The notes under the pieces were generated by a model. The model was not told the DNA's origin. It saw only the letters and a program-made list of their open reading frames with translations, and did not search any database. A DNA stretch of 64,000 nucleotides, from positions 4,657,070 to 4,721,069 of the forward strand of contig CM074764.1 in assembly GCA_037355855.1 (NCBI GenBank), written 5' to 3'. Of the stretch, positions 41,423 to 54,141 are shown one piece after another. Position 1 is the stretch's first letter. Every line of letters begins with the position of its first letter. This DNA comes from Pseudo-nitzschia pungens. Taxonomy: Eukaryota > Bacillariophyta > Bacillariophyceae > Bacillariales > Bacillariaceae. The position numbers and the translations under genes were made by a program.

Positions 41423-42466
41423 ATGGCCGGCATCTACAGAGACCCACCAGTCACATACAAGAGCTCCTTCGACAGCTCCAAGCCGAAGCTAATCACACTA
41501 TCGGTCTACGACAACGCCGACCATTCCAACAGCGTTAAAATTCCCCTCTTCACAGACAAAGGAGGTCTAGAGGAGCTACTCCACACCAAAGAAGCCTTCC
41601 TAAACGCAGCTGAGGATCTAGGCGTACAGGACGCCGCCCTCATCCGATACTTTGGACGCTGCCTATGCGTTAGCGCCCAAACCAAATGGAGAACCCTAGC
41701 CCGAAACACTCGACCGAATGGGCAAAGACTATATCCACTTACAAGACAAGGATTCAATTCAGCATTTGCAGCCTTCATCAAACTCTACTGCAACGCTGAA
41801 GATGCCAGGGATCTTATGCATATATACCTGAGGAGCCCGGCCTGCAAAAAGAAAATCGAGTCCACCTGTAAGGACCACACCGATCGACTCATCACCCTCA
41901 TGAAATATACAGCCAAGCTACACGGATATGTAACCAACCTGGACCACCTCCAGCAAGTCACTATCCTCCTCCACAGTTATCCAAACGCATGGATCGAAGA
42001 CTATGTCCGAATCCACCAAGGGGTCACTCAGAACACTACGTCACAGTTCATTGTGGACCATATGAGCAGCCTCGATCGACTCAGCAAACAAAATAAGAAC
42101 AACAAGAATAATGGAAGACGTTCCAACAATTCTAGTAGTTCTAACAACAACCGGAAGCGCTCTGGACACCAGAAGAATAATCCCAAGAGCAAGAAGAAGT
42201 CCAACCCCTGTCGCATTCAAGGCCACAACCACGATTGGTCCGAATGCCCCAAGAACAGGTACTCAAAGAACTACAAAGGTACTGGCAATAAAGCCAACAC
42301 CACCACTGAAACCTTCCACACGCAAACTCATGACCTCTCCGGCAGCAACGAGTCTTTCCAAGCTCACATGAATGCAGCTGTCGAGGCGGCAAGAGAATCC
42401 TATCACTCCGAACACGGAGGAAGAACAGAAAGGAGCATCGATGGTGAGCTCGTATGGCTCCCATGA
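41423..42466 (+). CDS. gag: Gag of the plus-strand gag-pol element, 347 aa
   Basis: The ATG at 41423 (CAACCATGG) opens MAGIYRDPPVTYKSSF. The capsid-like helical region includes CKDHTDRLITLMKYTAKL and QNTTSQFIVDHMSSL. An Asn/Lys/Arg-rich stretch follows, then the finger CRIQGHNHDWSEC, and a C-terminus ending GELVWLP at a TGA. The next codons are open in the same frame into pol, so gag and pol are separated by a single stop. Confidence 0.85.
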   Translation: MAGIYRDPPVTYKSSFDSSKPKLITLSVYDNADHSNSVKIPLFTDKGGLEELLHTKEAFLNAAEDLGVQDAALIRYFGRCLCVSAQTKWRTLARNTRPNGQRLYPLTRQGFNSAFAAFIKLYCNAEDARDLMHIYLRSPACKKKIESTCKDHTDRLITLMKYTAKLHGYVTNLDHLQQVTILLHSYPNAWIEDYVRIHQGVTQNTTSQFIVDHMSSLDRLSKQNKNNKNNGRRSNNSSSSNNNRKRSGHQKNNPKSKKKSNPCRIQGHNHDWSECPKNRYSKNYKGTGNKANTTTETFHTQTHDLSGSNESFQAHMNAAVEAARESYHSEHGGRTERSIDGELVWLP

Positions 42467-43057
42467 TTGCACAAGCAATCCTCCACCAAGAGACCCAAGG
42501 GTCCACCAAAACCAGCAATCACCTTGCCTCCGGCGCCACAGGCCCTGGATGCCAGTACAGCACAGCTGACTGGGATGACGCAAGGAGGAGATCTCCCGGA
42601 GAAAAAGGGGAAGGAACCTACAGGATGGAGTATCATTCCTGTTGAGCGCTCAGCAAAGACTGCAACAGCAGCAAAAACAGTTCGATTCTCCAAAGAGAGC
42701 AATACGAACATGGATCCGAATCGAAATCAAACGAATCGATCCAAGGGTACAACAGACGCATCAGCATCGACCAACGCGATCGATCGAAATAAGACAGCAG
42801 CAATAAACCAACCACTCTTGTCTCTAGCAAGAAATTGGTCTACGGGTACAGCAAAAAATCTCTATTGCAACACCCAAAACTCCAAAGACTACACCAAAGG
42901 AGGTGCGCTGTAGCAAAATTATTTAAAGCTGCTGTCGCCTACTGGAAATCCAGTAGAACAGGCATCGAATAAGAGCAACGTGGCTCCTATTCTGTTAACA
43001 AAAGTACAGTACATACAAGGCATACCAACAAAATCAAGACCACTTCTTGCACTACTA
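42467..43057 (+). pseudogene. pol: Gag-pol junction and protease N-terminus (part 1 of split pol)
   Basis: This is open in the gag frame after the TGA. It begins as a Pro/Thr-rich linker (PPKPAITLPPAP, GGDLPEKKGKEPTGW) and has an in-frame TAG at 42911. It continues to VQYIQGIPTKSRPLLALL at 43057. The DNA transposon interrupts it here. Joined to 57736 it reads LLALLDSGSSATL, the retroviral-type aspartic protease active site. Confidence 0.8.
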
Positions 43058-43749
43058 CGTCCGAAAACTGGTTCGCGACCCCTCCCAAGAATTTATTTAG
43101 GGGGGTCGCGATTTATTCCTGGCTCATTTTGACGCTGCTCAATTCCTAGCTCTCTCGCGATTCGCAACCCCAATCGCGACCCAGTAACTACCTCAATTAC
43201 GAGAAAAAAAAATAAAATTCATACTTGACCCACTTTTTTTTAAGACTCAATTTTTTTTCTTCAGTCACTTAATCAAATTAATCAACATTTAAAAAAAAAA
43301 TATTTGTTTTCTCAAAATAATCCCCCCCTTCCCCCAATTTTTTTTCAATCTGACTCATTATTACCGACCCTACCAACATTATATATTATGAGACTGTTGC
43401 AGAAATTCACTCTCAAAAATTGATTTCTCATCCCGACACAAAGTATTTCCCATCACACCCCTCAAGAAATTCATCAGGAAAATCACAATTATTACCCGAA
43501 TTACAGGAATCGCGACCCCAATGAAAAAAATTTTGAAACACTATGATGCAAAATATAAGTCTTTCTTTTGATAAATATTGATACTACTGTAATAATTGTT
43601 TATTCTCTGTTCAATTTTCTCACACACTCACACACAAATTAAGAAGTCGCTCCGACCGCCCTCGTCATCCTCCCTGAAGTCGTCGTTGCTCTTCGCTTCG
43701 ATTGTCTTCGTCCTCATGCACACCACACAAATTTTGTTTCAAAAGATTT

Positions 43750-45341
43750 TTAAAGACTTTCCAACCTGTTCTCGTTACTGCCAGTAAAGTCCTCCTCATA
43801 TTCATTTACATCTAGCAAAGCTTGTAGCTCTGGACTAATGTATTCAGTAACTTCTTCCTCCTGCACCCAGTCCTCATCGAACGCACTGTTGTTGTTGTCA
43901 TTGTTTTCACTCTCGCGACGGAGCCTCTCTCTCAATCTTTCCTCACACTCTCTACCCGTTCTCGGATCGTTCCTCAGCACCACAATCTCCCTGCACAAGT
44001 TATTGAACAGTGCTAGACCTTCCTTCGACCATGATTGCTCCTCTCCACTGTATTGGTCACAAAATTTCTTTTTCTTCCTCCTTCTCACAATCCTGCCACC
44101 ACCGTTCCTTTTTTGCTCAACATGATTCACCCAAACATCATACTCATTATGAATCATCATCAATGCAAATGCTTCATCGCTTTCTGTGAATATTTCACTC
44201 ATCAAACATGTCGTCTTTCTTTTATTGTAGCCCCTCTCTATTGGAGAGATGCTTGATAGAATCCGAGTCACAAAGTAATAAAAATCATCATTTTCACTGT
44301 TATTGTCATACCTTCTGTACTCTGGGTTCAGTCCCAGCTTCTTTCTACTAGTTCCATTACTACTAGTACTCTCCTGCATCACAATCTCCACTTTACCCGG
44401 GAACGAATCGGGCACAATGCCTTCGCGATCGAGTGTGTCCTCTAGTAGGATTACACAGCAGCAGTAGAAAGTGTTAGAGTAGCAGGGGATATACCATCAA
44501 TCTCCACCAAGCAGTAATAGCAACCAATGTATTCACTTAGTAAGCACGTACCGAGATAGTGTTTTCTAGCCAAAGTTTGAGCATTGTGCCGCAGATTTGA
44601 AACACCCTTGTACACCAACCTTCTGTTAAAACCATAAAAAATTTCAAATGAAATACCATGGGGTGGAACCACAGCTCGGGACGCAATCGCTTTCTTCAAA
44701 ATTGATTTGACCTTATTCTCATCCACAATAAACTTCAAGCCACGAAACCAACTATTTCTTATGTGCCGTGTCAACTGTGCTTCCAAACCCGCGTCTTTTT
44801 GATGTTCCTTAAGTTTATCCGAATGCGGCTTCGTTATCTCTAATTTTGCTTCACTTACGGTTCGTACCATCTGTGGCTTTGGCTTCTTCCCTGTTGTAGT
44901 TACCGTCAGCGTGGGCTCTTCTTTTTTTGTATCCTTCTGCAGTGTTGTCACATCCCTCTCTAAAGAAGCTACTTTCTGCTGGCTCTCTTTTAGCTGTTGT
45001 AGCAATGCTTCGTATGTGGGTCTTGGTGTTATTTTGGTACCGGTCGTAATAGTTCTTGGTGTAACAAGACCCGGTGGGGCGGGTTTGTTGGTTGGTGGTG
45101 TGGTACCAACGAAAACCGCGGTCGGGTTGTTCTTGGTTCTTTTATTTTTTTCATCAGCACCACCTGAGGTGGGTGGTAGTTTTCGACTTGTCTTTGGGTT
45201 CGATTTCGTAGGGGTAATACTAGCAGTAGTATCCTCACCTGTATTAGCATTGGATACAATTTTTCCACTTCGATTCTTTCTTGGTGCATTGCAATCTGCT
45301 TTCTTTTCTATTTGCTGATACTCATCATATACGGTAGGCAT
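43750..45341 (-). CDS. Transposon gene a, copy 2: two exons, 486 aa
   Basis: Exon 1 is 45341-44552 and exon 2 is 44420-43750, with a 131-bp intron (44551-44421) beginning GTACGTGC and ending GCGAAG. An alternative acceptor AG seen in copy 1 at 5475 is CG here, so only the GCGAAG acceptor works in both. The joined length is 1461 bp, as in copy 1. Substitutions are scattered, and the coiled coil and SDEAFALMMIHNEYDVW region are kept. Confidence 0.7.
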
Positions 45342-46009
45342 TTTTTCGGGCGTCGGAAGTAAAAAAAATATGAAGTAAAAAAAATATGTGAAGCCATAAA
45401 ATTGTGAACACAGTTTTTTCACTACTAACAAAAAACCTGTTAATCATTTTCCTCTCACCATCCCCGCAACTTGTAATGTCATACACTTCACTATGGAAAT
45501 TGTAGGTGACGTGGCCAAATGTTTAAGAGGATTCCCACCCGCGCCATAATTTTTTTTTATCCACCTGTGCACATCTCTGTTCATTCTCTACTGTACCCAT
45601 ATTCACTACTGATTGTATTGTTGGCTCTACTATTCCCTGCTGTACAGTAGGCAAAAATTACTAGTAGTACTACTACTACACAAGTATACCAGCAGCACCA
45701 CCAGTTCAAGTATGAGTTGTACGAGTGATAGTACTGGCTGTGATAGATTCACATATATAATGACAATATCCATAGCTATAACAAAAGGATCGTACAGTCT
45801 CTGTGGTACCCTTATGACCATAAGCGTCAGATGTGGTAGGATGGAGTCCTTCACAAGAAATATATTTTTCTTTGCCAAGGGACTGGACTACTACTTTTTT
45901 TGTCAAATTTTTCATCCTGGTTTATTCTATTTCATATTCTTGGACATACTAGTAACCAAATAATCACCATTATCTTACATAGCCACTTGTGTATCTGTGC
46001 ATTTTTAAC

Positions 46010-47245
46010 AATAGAACACAAAAAAATGCCGGAAACTGTGACCCATAGACAGGAAATATGCACATTCTGTGGTGTACTGGGTATGGTCCCCAGACACCAG
46101 GTGTCACATCCAACATATAATTGGTAGCAAGTTTATTCCTTTTTACTATTCTAATAGATGCATATACTGACCATTATTCAGCGTGGAATACAACAAATGA
46201 TAGTTAGTGCGACCCCTACACAGCAAATATGCATTTTCTGTGGTGTAAACTCGGAAACTGAGAATTTTTCTGACAAATCAGAACTTACATTCATAATATA
46301 ATTGGTAGCAAGAAGTTTATTCCTCCTATTTACTATTCTAATAGATGCATATACTCACCATTATTCAGTGTGGAATACAAAAAATTTTGTGACAGTGTGA
46401 CCCATACACAGGAAATATGCACATTCTGTTGTGTAAACTCCGGTGCTGGGAATTTTACTGAGAAAGCAGAACTTACATCCATAATATAATTGGTAGCAAG
46501 TTCATTCATTTTTAATATTCTAATAGATGCATATACTCACCATTATTCAGCGTGGAATACAACAAATGATAGTTAGTGCGACCCCTACACAGCAAATATG
46601 CATTTTCTGTGGTGTAAACTCGGAAACTGAGAATTTTTCTGACAAATCAGAACTTACATTCATAATATAATTGGTAGCAAGAAGTTTATTCCTCCTATTT
46701 ACTATTCTAATAGATGCATATACTCACCATTATTCAGTGTGGAATACAAAAAAATTTTGTGACAGTGTGACCCATACACAGGAAATATGCACATTCTGTT
46801 GTGTAAACTCCGGTGCTGGGAATTTTACTGAGAAAGCAGAACTTACATCCATAATATAATTGGTAGCAAGTTCATTCATTTTTAATATTCTAATAGATGC
46901 ATATACTCACCATTATTCAGCGTGGAATACAACAAATGATAGTTAGTGCGACCCCTACACAGCAAATATGCATTTTCTGTGGTGTAAACTCGGTTCCTGA
47001 GAATTTTGCTGACAAATCAGAACTTCTTACATTCATAATATAATTGGTAGCAAGAAGTTTATTCCTATTTACTTTTCTAATAGATGCATATAGTACACAC
47101 CATTATTCAGTTTGGAATAGAAAAAATTTGTGACAGTGTGCTGACCCATACACAGGAAATATGCACAGTCTGTTGTGTAAACTCTGGTGCTGGGAATTTT
47201 ACTGAGAAAGCAGAACTTACATCCATCATACTATAACTCCTGGTA
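46010..47245. repeat. 185/371-bp higher-order array, copy 2
   Basis: ATTCTAATAGATGCATAT-type monomer starts lie near 46146, 46336, 46517, 46703, 46886 and 47078. Types A and B alternate, making three dimers against two in copy 1. The extra dimer is nearly identical to its neighbour, indicating recent unequal exchange. Confidence 0.85.
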
Positions 47246-47379
47246 GTAAGAAGTTTATTGTTTTTTTGGGTTGTAAGAGTACATTTTTATTGATTTATTA
47301 TAATATTATCATAATTGTTACTACTAATTCCTAAATTATTTGATCCATTTTTACAATGTTTTGATACCCATCCTGTGTC

Positions 47380-48699
47380 TTACTTAGGTGGTGGCTTTTT
47401 TCCCGGATTCGATCCTGGTGGTGGCTTTTTTCCTGGATCCGATCCTGGTGGTGGCTTCTTCATTTGGTCGAACAGAAGGCTTGATGTTGAGCTCTTCTTG
47501 CCCTTCTTCCCCCCCCCTTTTTTTTTCTTCTTCTTCTTCCCTTTGATGGCTTGTTTCACGTTTCGGATGTACTTTTCCAAACTCCTTTGTGACACAGTAG
47601 TAGCGGTCGGGTTGTCATCTGTGATCTGAGTATATACCATACCACGGAAGTGGAATCTTTGTTGCATTGTCATACCATTAGTTTCACCACTAATAATGGT
47701 TTCGATTTGTTCCTCTGTCAAAAGTTGATCTGTCTCTTCAATTCTTCCATTCGATTCTTCCACTTGCTCATCTGAACCTCGCCCTCTAGCACCAAAAACT
47801 GCCCTGTAATGTTGTCGTACACTTTCTGTGTGATAAGGTCCGACGTGGGTTTCTGGTTTCTTAGGATCAAATGAATTTTTCACGAACCAATTGCCGGCAT
47901 CGATCAAGCGTTCTCCAAATGACTGCCGATAGGCATTAAAACCAGGACCCACAAGGAATGTTAGTTTTGGCTTATCCTCTCTCTTATAGTCCTTATTCTC
48001 GGTTGTGGCAGTTGGTTTTAAATGTGGTTTCTCAACAACTTCATCGTAGCAGAATAAACCATGCATAGAGCCAGGACATTCCAGGTGTTTTTCTTCATCC
48101 TCAAAGGTGGTGAGTGTCTGCAGTACTTTTGTGTTTGCTGCCACCATTTTAAACTTCTTCATGGAAGTACTGTCTTTCATCTCAATGACAGATTCGGCCC
48201 TTTGATTTATTTTCCGGTTCAATCTCTGCTGCTTTCGGAACTTGGGATTATTATAGTCCCCATTGGTACCACCATTAGTAGGGTTCGAATTGTCACCCAT
48301 GGTTGGGGCAGTGGGATGATCCGAGTTATTTGAACTGTTGTTATTGGCAGCATCACTGTTGGTAGTGTCGTCCATGGTTGGGGCAGTGGAATGGTCCGAA
48401 TTGTTGGAACCGACGGGAGTGGCAGTCGAATCCTCCAAATTGCTAGAATCTCCATGTTGTTGCTCCTGTTCGTAGAGCTGAAGCACAGCTATGGGCCAGT
48501 CTGGTAATGGATTTTTGGATGGCAGACTCGGAGGTATAGGCCATCCATCTGCTGAAGACTCAGACTCACTTTCAGATCGTGGTGCTGGTTCGGACGTTGG
48601 GCTTTCAGTTTCCTCTTCGGTACGAGTAGATCTTCTTCTATTTGTAGGGCGTTGTGACTCAGGAGGTGTAGTGCCTTTTTTCTTTTTGTGCCTTGCCAT
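47380..48699 (-). CDS. Transposon gene b, copy 2
   Basis: It is orthologous in position to 8094-9479 and starts MARHKKKKGTT. The ~200-residue core is nearly unchanged. The decapeptide tail has two units instead of four, and the N-terminal linker has several replacements and short indels, all in frame. Confidence 0.75.
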   Translation of the reverse strand: MARHKKKKGTTPPESQRPTNRRRSTRTEEETESPTSEPAPRSESESESSADGWPIPPSLPSKNPLPDWPIAVLQLYEQEQQHGDSSNLEDSTATPVGSNNSDHSTAPTMDDTTNSDAANNNSSNNSDHPTAPTMGDNSNPTNGGTNGDYNNPKFRKQQRLNRKINQRAESVIEMKDSTSMKKFKMVAANTKVLQTLTTFEDEEKHLECPGSMHGLFCYDEVVEKPHLKPTATTENKDYKREDKPKLTFLVGPGFNAYRQSFGERLIDAGNWFVKNSFDPKKPETHVGPYHTESVRQHYRAVFGARGRGSDEQVEESNGRIEETDQLLTEEQIETIISGETNGMTMQQRFHFRGMVYTQITDDNPTATTVSQRSLEKYIRNVKQAIKGKKKKKKKGGGKKGKKSSTSSLLFDQMKKPPPGSDPGKKPPPGSNPGKKPPPK

Positions 48700-51106
48700 C
48701 ATGTATCTGCAGGTATTGATTGTTAAAGATAGAGACCGATTCGATTGTTGTGGAAGGGAACGACGTGTCGAACAATGTGACGCGTCGTAAAATACATTCG
48801 ACCGTCTCCAAGCCGATTGAATTGTGATGATTCATCTTAAAACCTTTCGAAACGATGATTCATCTTAAAACCTTTCGAAATGCAATAGGCAATGGTTCAA
48901 CTGGTTGAGCTCATCCCCAAGTGTTCATGGAATTGATGTCACTTGTTGTCACGATCGTGTGATGTGTGATGAACTTCCATTTCCCCCACCGTGGGCCTTT
49001 GCTCGAAACGGGCCTTTGCTCGAAACGAACAATTTCCAAAAAAACAATGTTGTGAAATGGCCTTTACACATTGACATCAGTTTTAAACCGTAAACGAAGC
49101 TACTCCTTCCACTTCAAATTCAAACGACGCTAACCTTACTCCTTCCACTTAAAATTATTTTCTAATTTTTTGATTGGCTCATTCATAAGGAATTTTTTGA
49201 TTGGCTCATTCGTAAGGAATTTTTTGATTGGCTCATTGGTAAGGAATTTTTTGATTGGCTCATTGTGGGGAAGACACTAGTAGTACAGTATAGTAGGATG
49301 TGTATGATGCTACTTCGCGCCAAAAATTTTGTACTAGTAACATACGCGTACGGTGTACAGCGCCATGTCATTTTTTTTTTCCAGCATGTATACTTAGTAC
49401 CGCATCGTACGTACATTTCTGTCTTTTTTTCTTACGTCATTTTCTTCGGTGAATTTTCCGCCCCACATCTCCCTCATGGGATGTGTCATAATTTTCATTT
49501 TCATTTTCGTTTCAATTCTTGCATCGGAATATTCTGGCCGGTCCAGTTTAACCTAGCCATCAGGCACCGGGACCATCTCTTTTGAAGAAGACACACGCTG
49601 TGGGGAGCTTGAGAACGGCCGCTCTTGCTTTCTGCTCTGTTGTCCGATTCATATCACGGAGGTCGGGTGTGTTGAAGTCCTGGAACTACCTGGCTTACCC
49701 AGATATACGACGTACTGATATTGAAAACAACGAAAAGGAAGACGAAAATCACAACCGATTGGTGCGGAGACGGACGCCGACGACGACGAAGGTACGATCG
49801 CTCCAGAGAGTGACGACGGGGGTACAATCGCTCCAGAGAGGGACGATGGGGGTACGATCGCTACGATCGCTTCGGACGGGGACGACAAGGGTACTAACAG
49901 TTTGTCGTTTTTTTTTAATTTGGACAGATTGGTGTGGAGAGGGACGACGACGACGAAGGTACGATCGCTCCAGAGAGTGACGACGGGGGTACGATTGCTA
50001 CGATCGCTTCTAACAGGATGTTTGTTCTTGTTTTTACTTTCGTCTTTCCATAAGGGAGCGACGGCGACGATAAAGAGGAAGGTACGATCGCTTCGGACAG
50101 GGAGGACGGCGGGTACGATCGCTTCGGACAGAAACGACGCCGGGTACGATCGATCGATTGGTGCTGAGATGGACGACGACGATGCACGGTGTGTGCTGAG
50201 AGGGACGACGACGACGCACGGTGCGATCGCTTCACAGACGAACGACGGGACATAGTTTAATACAAATACTTTCTTCTTTTTTCTTTTATCAAGTACTGCT
50301 GTCTGTTTCCTCTAGAATCATAACTAACACCAAAATTTTTTCATTCTCTCTTGTTGCAGGCGACGGATCGAACCAAATACCCCCTACAATTTTCGGTTGT
50401 TGATTACAGGAGCGACGCCTACAGGAGCGATGCCTACGATTTTCGGTTGTTGAGTACAGGAGCGACGGATCGAACGTAATACCCCCTACGATTTTCGGTT
50501 GTTGAGTACAGGAGCGACGCCTACTATTTTTGGTTGTTGAGTACAGGAGCGACGGAACGAACGAAATACCCCTACGATTTTCGGTTGTTGAGTACAGGAG
50601 CGACGCCTACGATTTTCGGTTGTTGAGTACAGGAGCGACGGATCGAACGTAATACCCCCTACGAACACCCCTACCATTTTCGGTTGTGGAGTACAGGAGC
50701 GACGGATCCATCGAAATACCCCTACGATTTTCGGTTGTCGAGTACAGGAGCGACGGATCGAACGTCGAGTACAGGAGCGACGGATCGAACGTCGAGTACA
50801 GGAGCGACGGATCGAACGTCGAGTACAGGAGCGACGGATCGAACGTCGAGTACAGGAGCGACGGATCGAACGGATCAAACAAAAAGGAGCGACGCCTACG
50901 ATTTTCTGTTGTTGAGAACAGGAGCGACGGATCGAACGAAATATACCCTTAAATTTTCCGTTGTGGAGTATAGGAGCGACGGATCAGGAGCTACGCCTAC
51001 CATTTTTGGTGGATGAGAACAGGAGCGACAGATCGAACGTCGCGTACAGGAGCGACAGATCGAAATATCGAACGAAACCAAGGTTGTTGCAGAAAGGATC
51101 ACCACA
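48700..51106. promoter_or_regulatory. Divergent intergenic region and upstream array, copy 2
   Basis: This corresponds to 9480-12108. It holds the inverted CCAAT units (49165-49265), the conserved CCGCCCCACATCTCCC segment (about 49455), GGTACGATCGCT arrays, the TTGTTGCAG stretch (50369), and a GGAGCGACG array (50375-51085). A regular block of ~30-bp CGAACGTCGAGTACAGGAGC units at 50745-50870 is private to this copy. Confidence 0.55.
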
Positions 51107-53262
51107 ATGACACGTTCCAGCAGACGAACAATTGGTGACACGGAGGCGACCAACGCAGAAATAAGGGGTGGTAGATGCAACAGAAGGATCCAACAGAAAA
51201 TCTTGAGCGAGAGCACCTTGTGCAAACCGAGCCAATGTGTTCTGGGTTCGGTCACAACACTGACACAGAAAGGAAAACGAACTGCAAAAGGAACCACAAG
51301 CTGTCCTATGACGGACGACGGCATAACATGCACGTCCTGTGGCAATTTTGCTTGCAGAAGATGTCTGCAACTACTGTTCAACCGAATGGACAAGGAGAAG
51401 ACTACACTGCCCTCGGTGCTACAGCAGATGAAACAATCGCTACAAAACAATATCGGGGTAGTATCCACTTGTCATGGATGTATCTACTATGCCCAAAAGG
51501 AGCAAGTGGTGAGGTCCCATCGGCACTTCATTGATGTTGCGAGTCGCGCAGTTAGATTAAAGTATGATGGGTACCTTGTCCTACCAGAGTATGACTTGCT
51601 GATTGACACTCCTTTCAATTCAGAAAACATTGTTGACTGCCATGGATTGGGCAAGGAACCTGAACTGCCAGGAGTGAAACACTTTGTGGTGGGATATGAG
51701 CTTGCACGTCGGATAGCAGAATCAGGAATAACAGCAAAGAAGCTCACGGACACGGTTAAAACAGAAGTTAAGAAAATTGAGTGCTCTGATATAGTGGATC
51801 CCAGCAGAACAAGAACTTACATCGTGCAACTGATCATAATTCACGGAACGATGTGCAAGAACAAGATAAAGGAAACGCCCGAGTACACTATGGAAAGAAT
51901 CAAACAATCAAGAGTGTTCTCGTGTCGTGACAGGTTGAAGAAATGCCATGTGACACTTATTGTTGGATCATTCGGTCCCAAAAATGAACAAGAAGGGAAG
52001 CAGAAGTGCAACCTGTTGTTAGCAAGATTCTATCACGGAAGCCATCGACTTCAGATGACCCAGAATGACGTTCACTCGTTGTTTAAGAAAGTTGAGTCCA
52101 TGACTGCAAATAACAACATAGAACAGATGAGAAGTGGTGGCAGCAGCGGTGTCTACAGAGGACCAACTAGAGCACTCTTCCAGATGCTCGACAACCCAAT
52201 TGTGACACCAAGGTCCGGACGGGGGGCATTTGTTGTTCCAGACCGGCACACAATTCATGTTTTTTACATAAACAGGCAAGGGAAGGCTGTTCACTTTGCG
52301 TATTGCAACCGTTTGGGGGGCAGATTGGGCCTATCACAGAGGATATGTTTTCTGATTATAAATTCTTTCAACCATTCACAGAGGCGAAGATAGTGAGTGC
52401 CTTGCTGCTGAGACAATTAAGCAACATGGTCAATGGTCTGAATGTGGTGCCACTTACAGTGGATCAGGAGTTGAGAAACCACAGGAAAGCTATAGCAATG
52501 GCAAGAAGGCAGGAGATCGGTGACATTTTGTATCAGTTTTCTTCCCTCAATTCGACGACCCTTGTCCAGCATCCAGTCGGCATTCATTATGACTCATTTG
52601 GTAAACAGGATGGCGAGACTGTTTACAGTATAGAGAACAAGATCGGTTTTGCAACTAAGCACACCAATTCTTACACCAAATATGGCATGGGAAGGGGGGG
52701 TCGCGGTCCCGAAACATTTGTGTTCTGCTTGTTGGACTGGGGTAGAGAAAGAAGACGGAGACGAGCCGCAGAAGTGAATCATGAACAGGCAGCCGCAGTG
52801 GAGGCTCAGAGACAAGCAGAGTGGCAAGCAGCGTTTGAGCGTTGGATGGCAGTGGACGCAAATCCAAATGCCACTCAGGAAGAGAGGAATGAGGCACGGG
52901 ACGAGGCAATATTAACTCAAGCTGCGGTCTTGGCAGCTCAGGAAGAGACAGCCAATGCACAGGATGCTTTGGACCAAGCAAATGCTGCAATCGCTGCAGC
53001 CAATGCTAATGCTGGAGGCAACGCTCCTCCTTCAGATGATGACGAGGATGCAGATGCTGAGAATGATGATGATGATAATGCAGGTGAGGATGATGAATCT
53101 GAATCCTCTAATTCGGATTCGGATCCGGACATGGATAATTCAGATTCGGGTTCAGAAGTTTCTTATGTTCATCCAAATTTAATTGACTACGGTTCGGCTT
53201 CACTACCATCAGAATCAGACACGGAGGAAGAGGAGGTTTCAGAGTTTTGGCGGAACGACTGA
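51107..53262 (+). pseudogene. Transposon gene c, copy 2, frameshifted
   Basis: It is co-linear with 12109-14328. At about 52310 copy 1 has CAACCCCCAGTTTGG where copy 2 has CAACCGTTTGG, a 4-nt loss. The first frame ends at 52393 and the rest is open from 52303 in another frame. The acidic tail has one GGNAPPSDDDE round instead of two. The protein would lack its C-terminal 40 percent, including the coiled coil and acidic tail. Confidence 0.85.
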
Positions 53263-53269
53263 TTCAAAT

Positions 53270-54065
53270 AGAAGATCGAAGGATTGATCGATTTTGGTTT
53301 GTTCGAGAAAGAAGCGACGGATTGATTGATGTTCTTGAAAGGAGCGACGGATCGATCGATCGATTGATTTTCGATTCTTAAGATCGATCCATTGATTTTT
53401 GATTGATTTTCGGTTGTTCCAGAAAGGAGTGACGGCTCGATCGATTGATTTTCGGTTGTTCCGAAAAGGAGCGACGGATCGATCGACGGATCGATTGAGT
53501 TTCGTCGCTCGACGGATCGATTGATTTTCGGTTGTTACAGAAAGGAGCGACGGATCGATTGATTTTTGGATATTCCAGAAAGGAGCGACGGATTGATCGG
53601 TTGATTTTCGGTTGTTCCAGAAAGGAGCGACGGATTGATTGAGTTTCGGTTGTTCCGAAAAGGAGCGACGAATCGATCGACGGATCGATTGATTTTCGGT
53701 TGTTCCAGAAAGGAGCGACGGATCGATCGATCGATTTTCGGATGTTATGAAATGGAACGATGCAATGAAGCGACGGATCAATTCGGAGCGACAGATCGAT
53801 TTGGAGCGACGGCTCGATCGATCGGTTGTTGCAGAAAAGAGCGAAGGATCGTTCGGTTGCTCGGTTCGTTATGAAATGGAACGACGGATCGATTTTCGGA
53901 TGTTATGAACTGGAGCAACGGATCGATTGATTTTTGGATGTTATGAAATGGAGCAACGGATCGATTGATTTTCGGTTGTTCCAGAAAGGAGCGACGGATC
54001 GATTTTCGGTTGTTCCGAAAAGGAGCGACGGATCAATCGATTTTGATACGGATCGGAATATGCGA
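53270..54065. repeat. GGAGCGACGGATCGAT array downstream of gene c, copy 2
   Basis: This matches 14340-15240 in type but differs in unit order and count; the 17-bp block is reduced to about two units. Confidence 0.8.
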
Positions 54066-54141
54066 TGGATCGATTCGCAACTGAGCAAATGATACAAAGA
54101 TTTTTTATTATTTAGTTACGTGCCTAGTATTGTGGAAGGGT

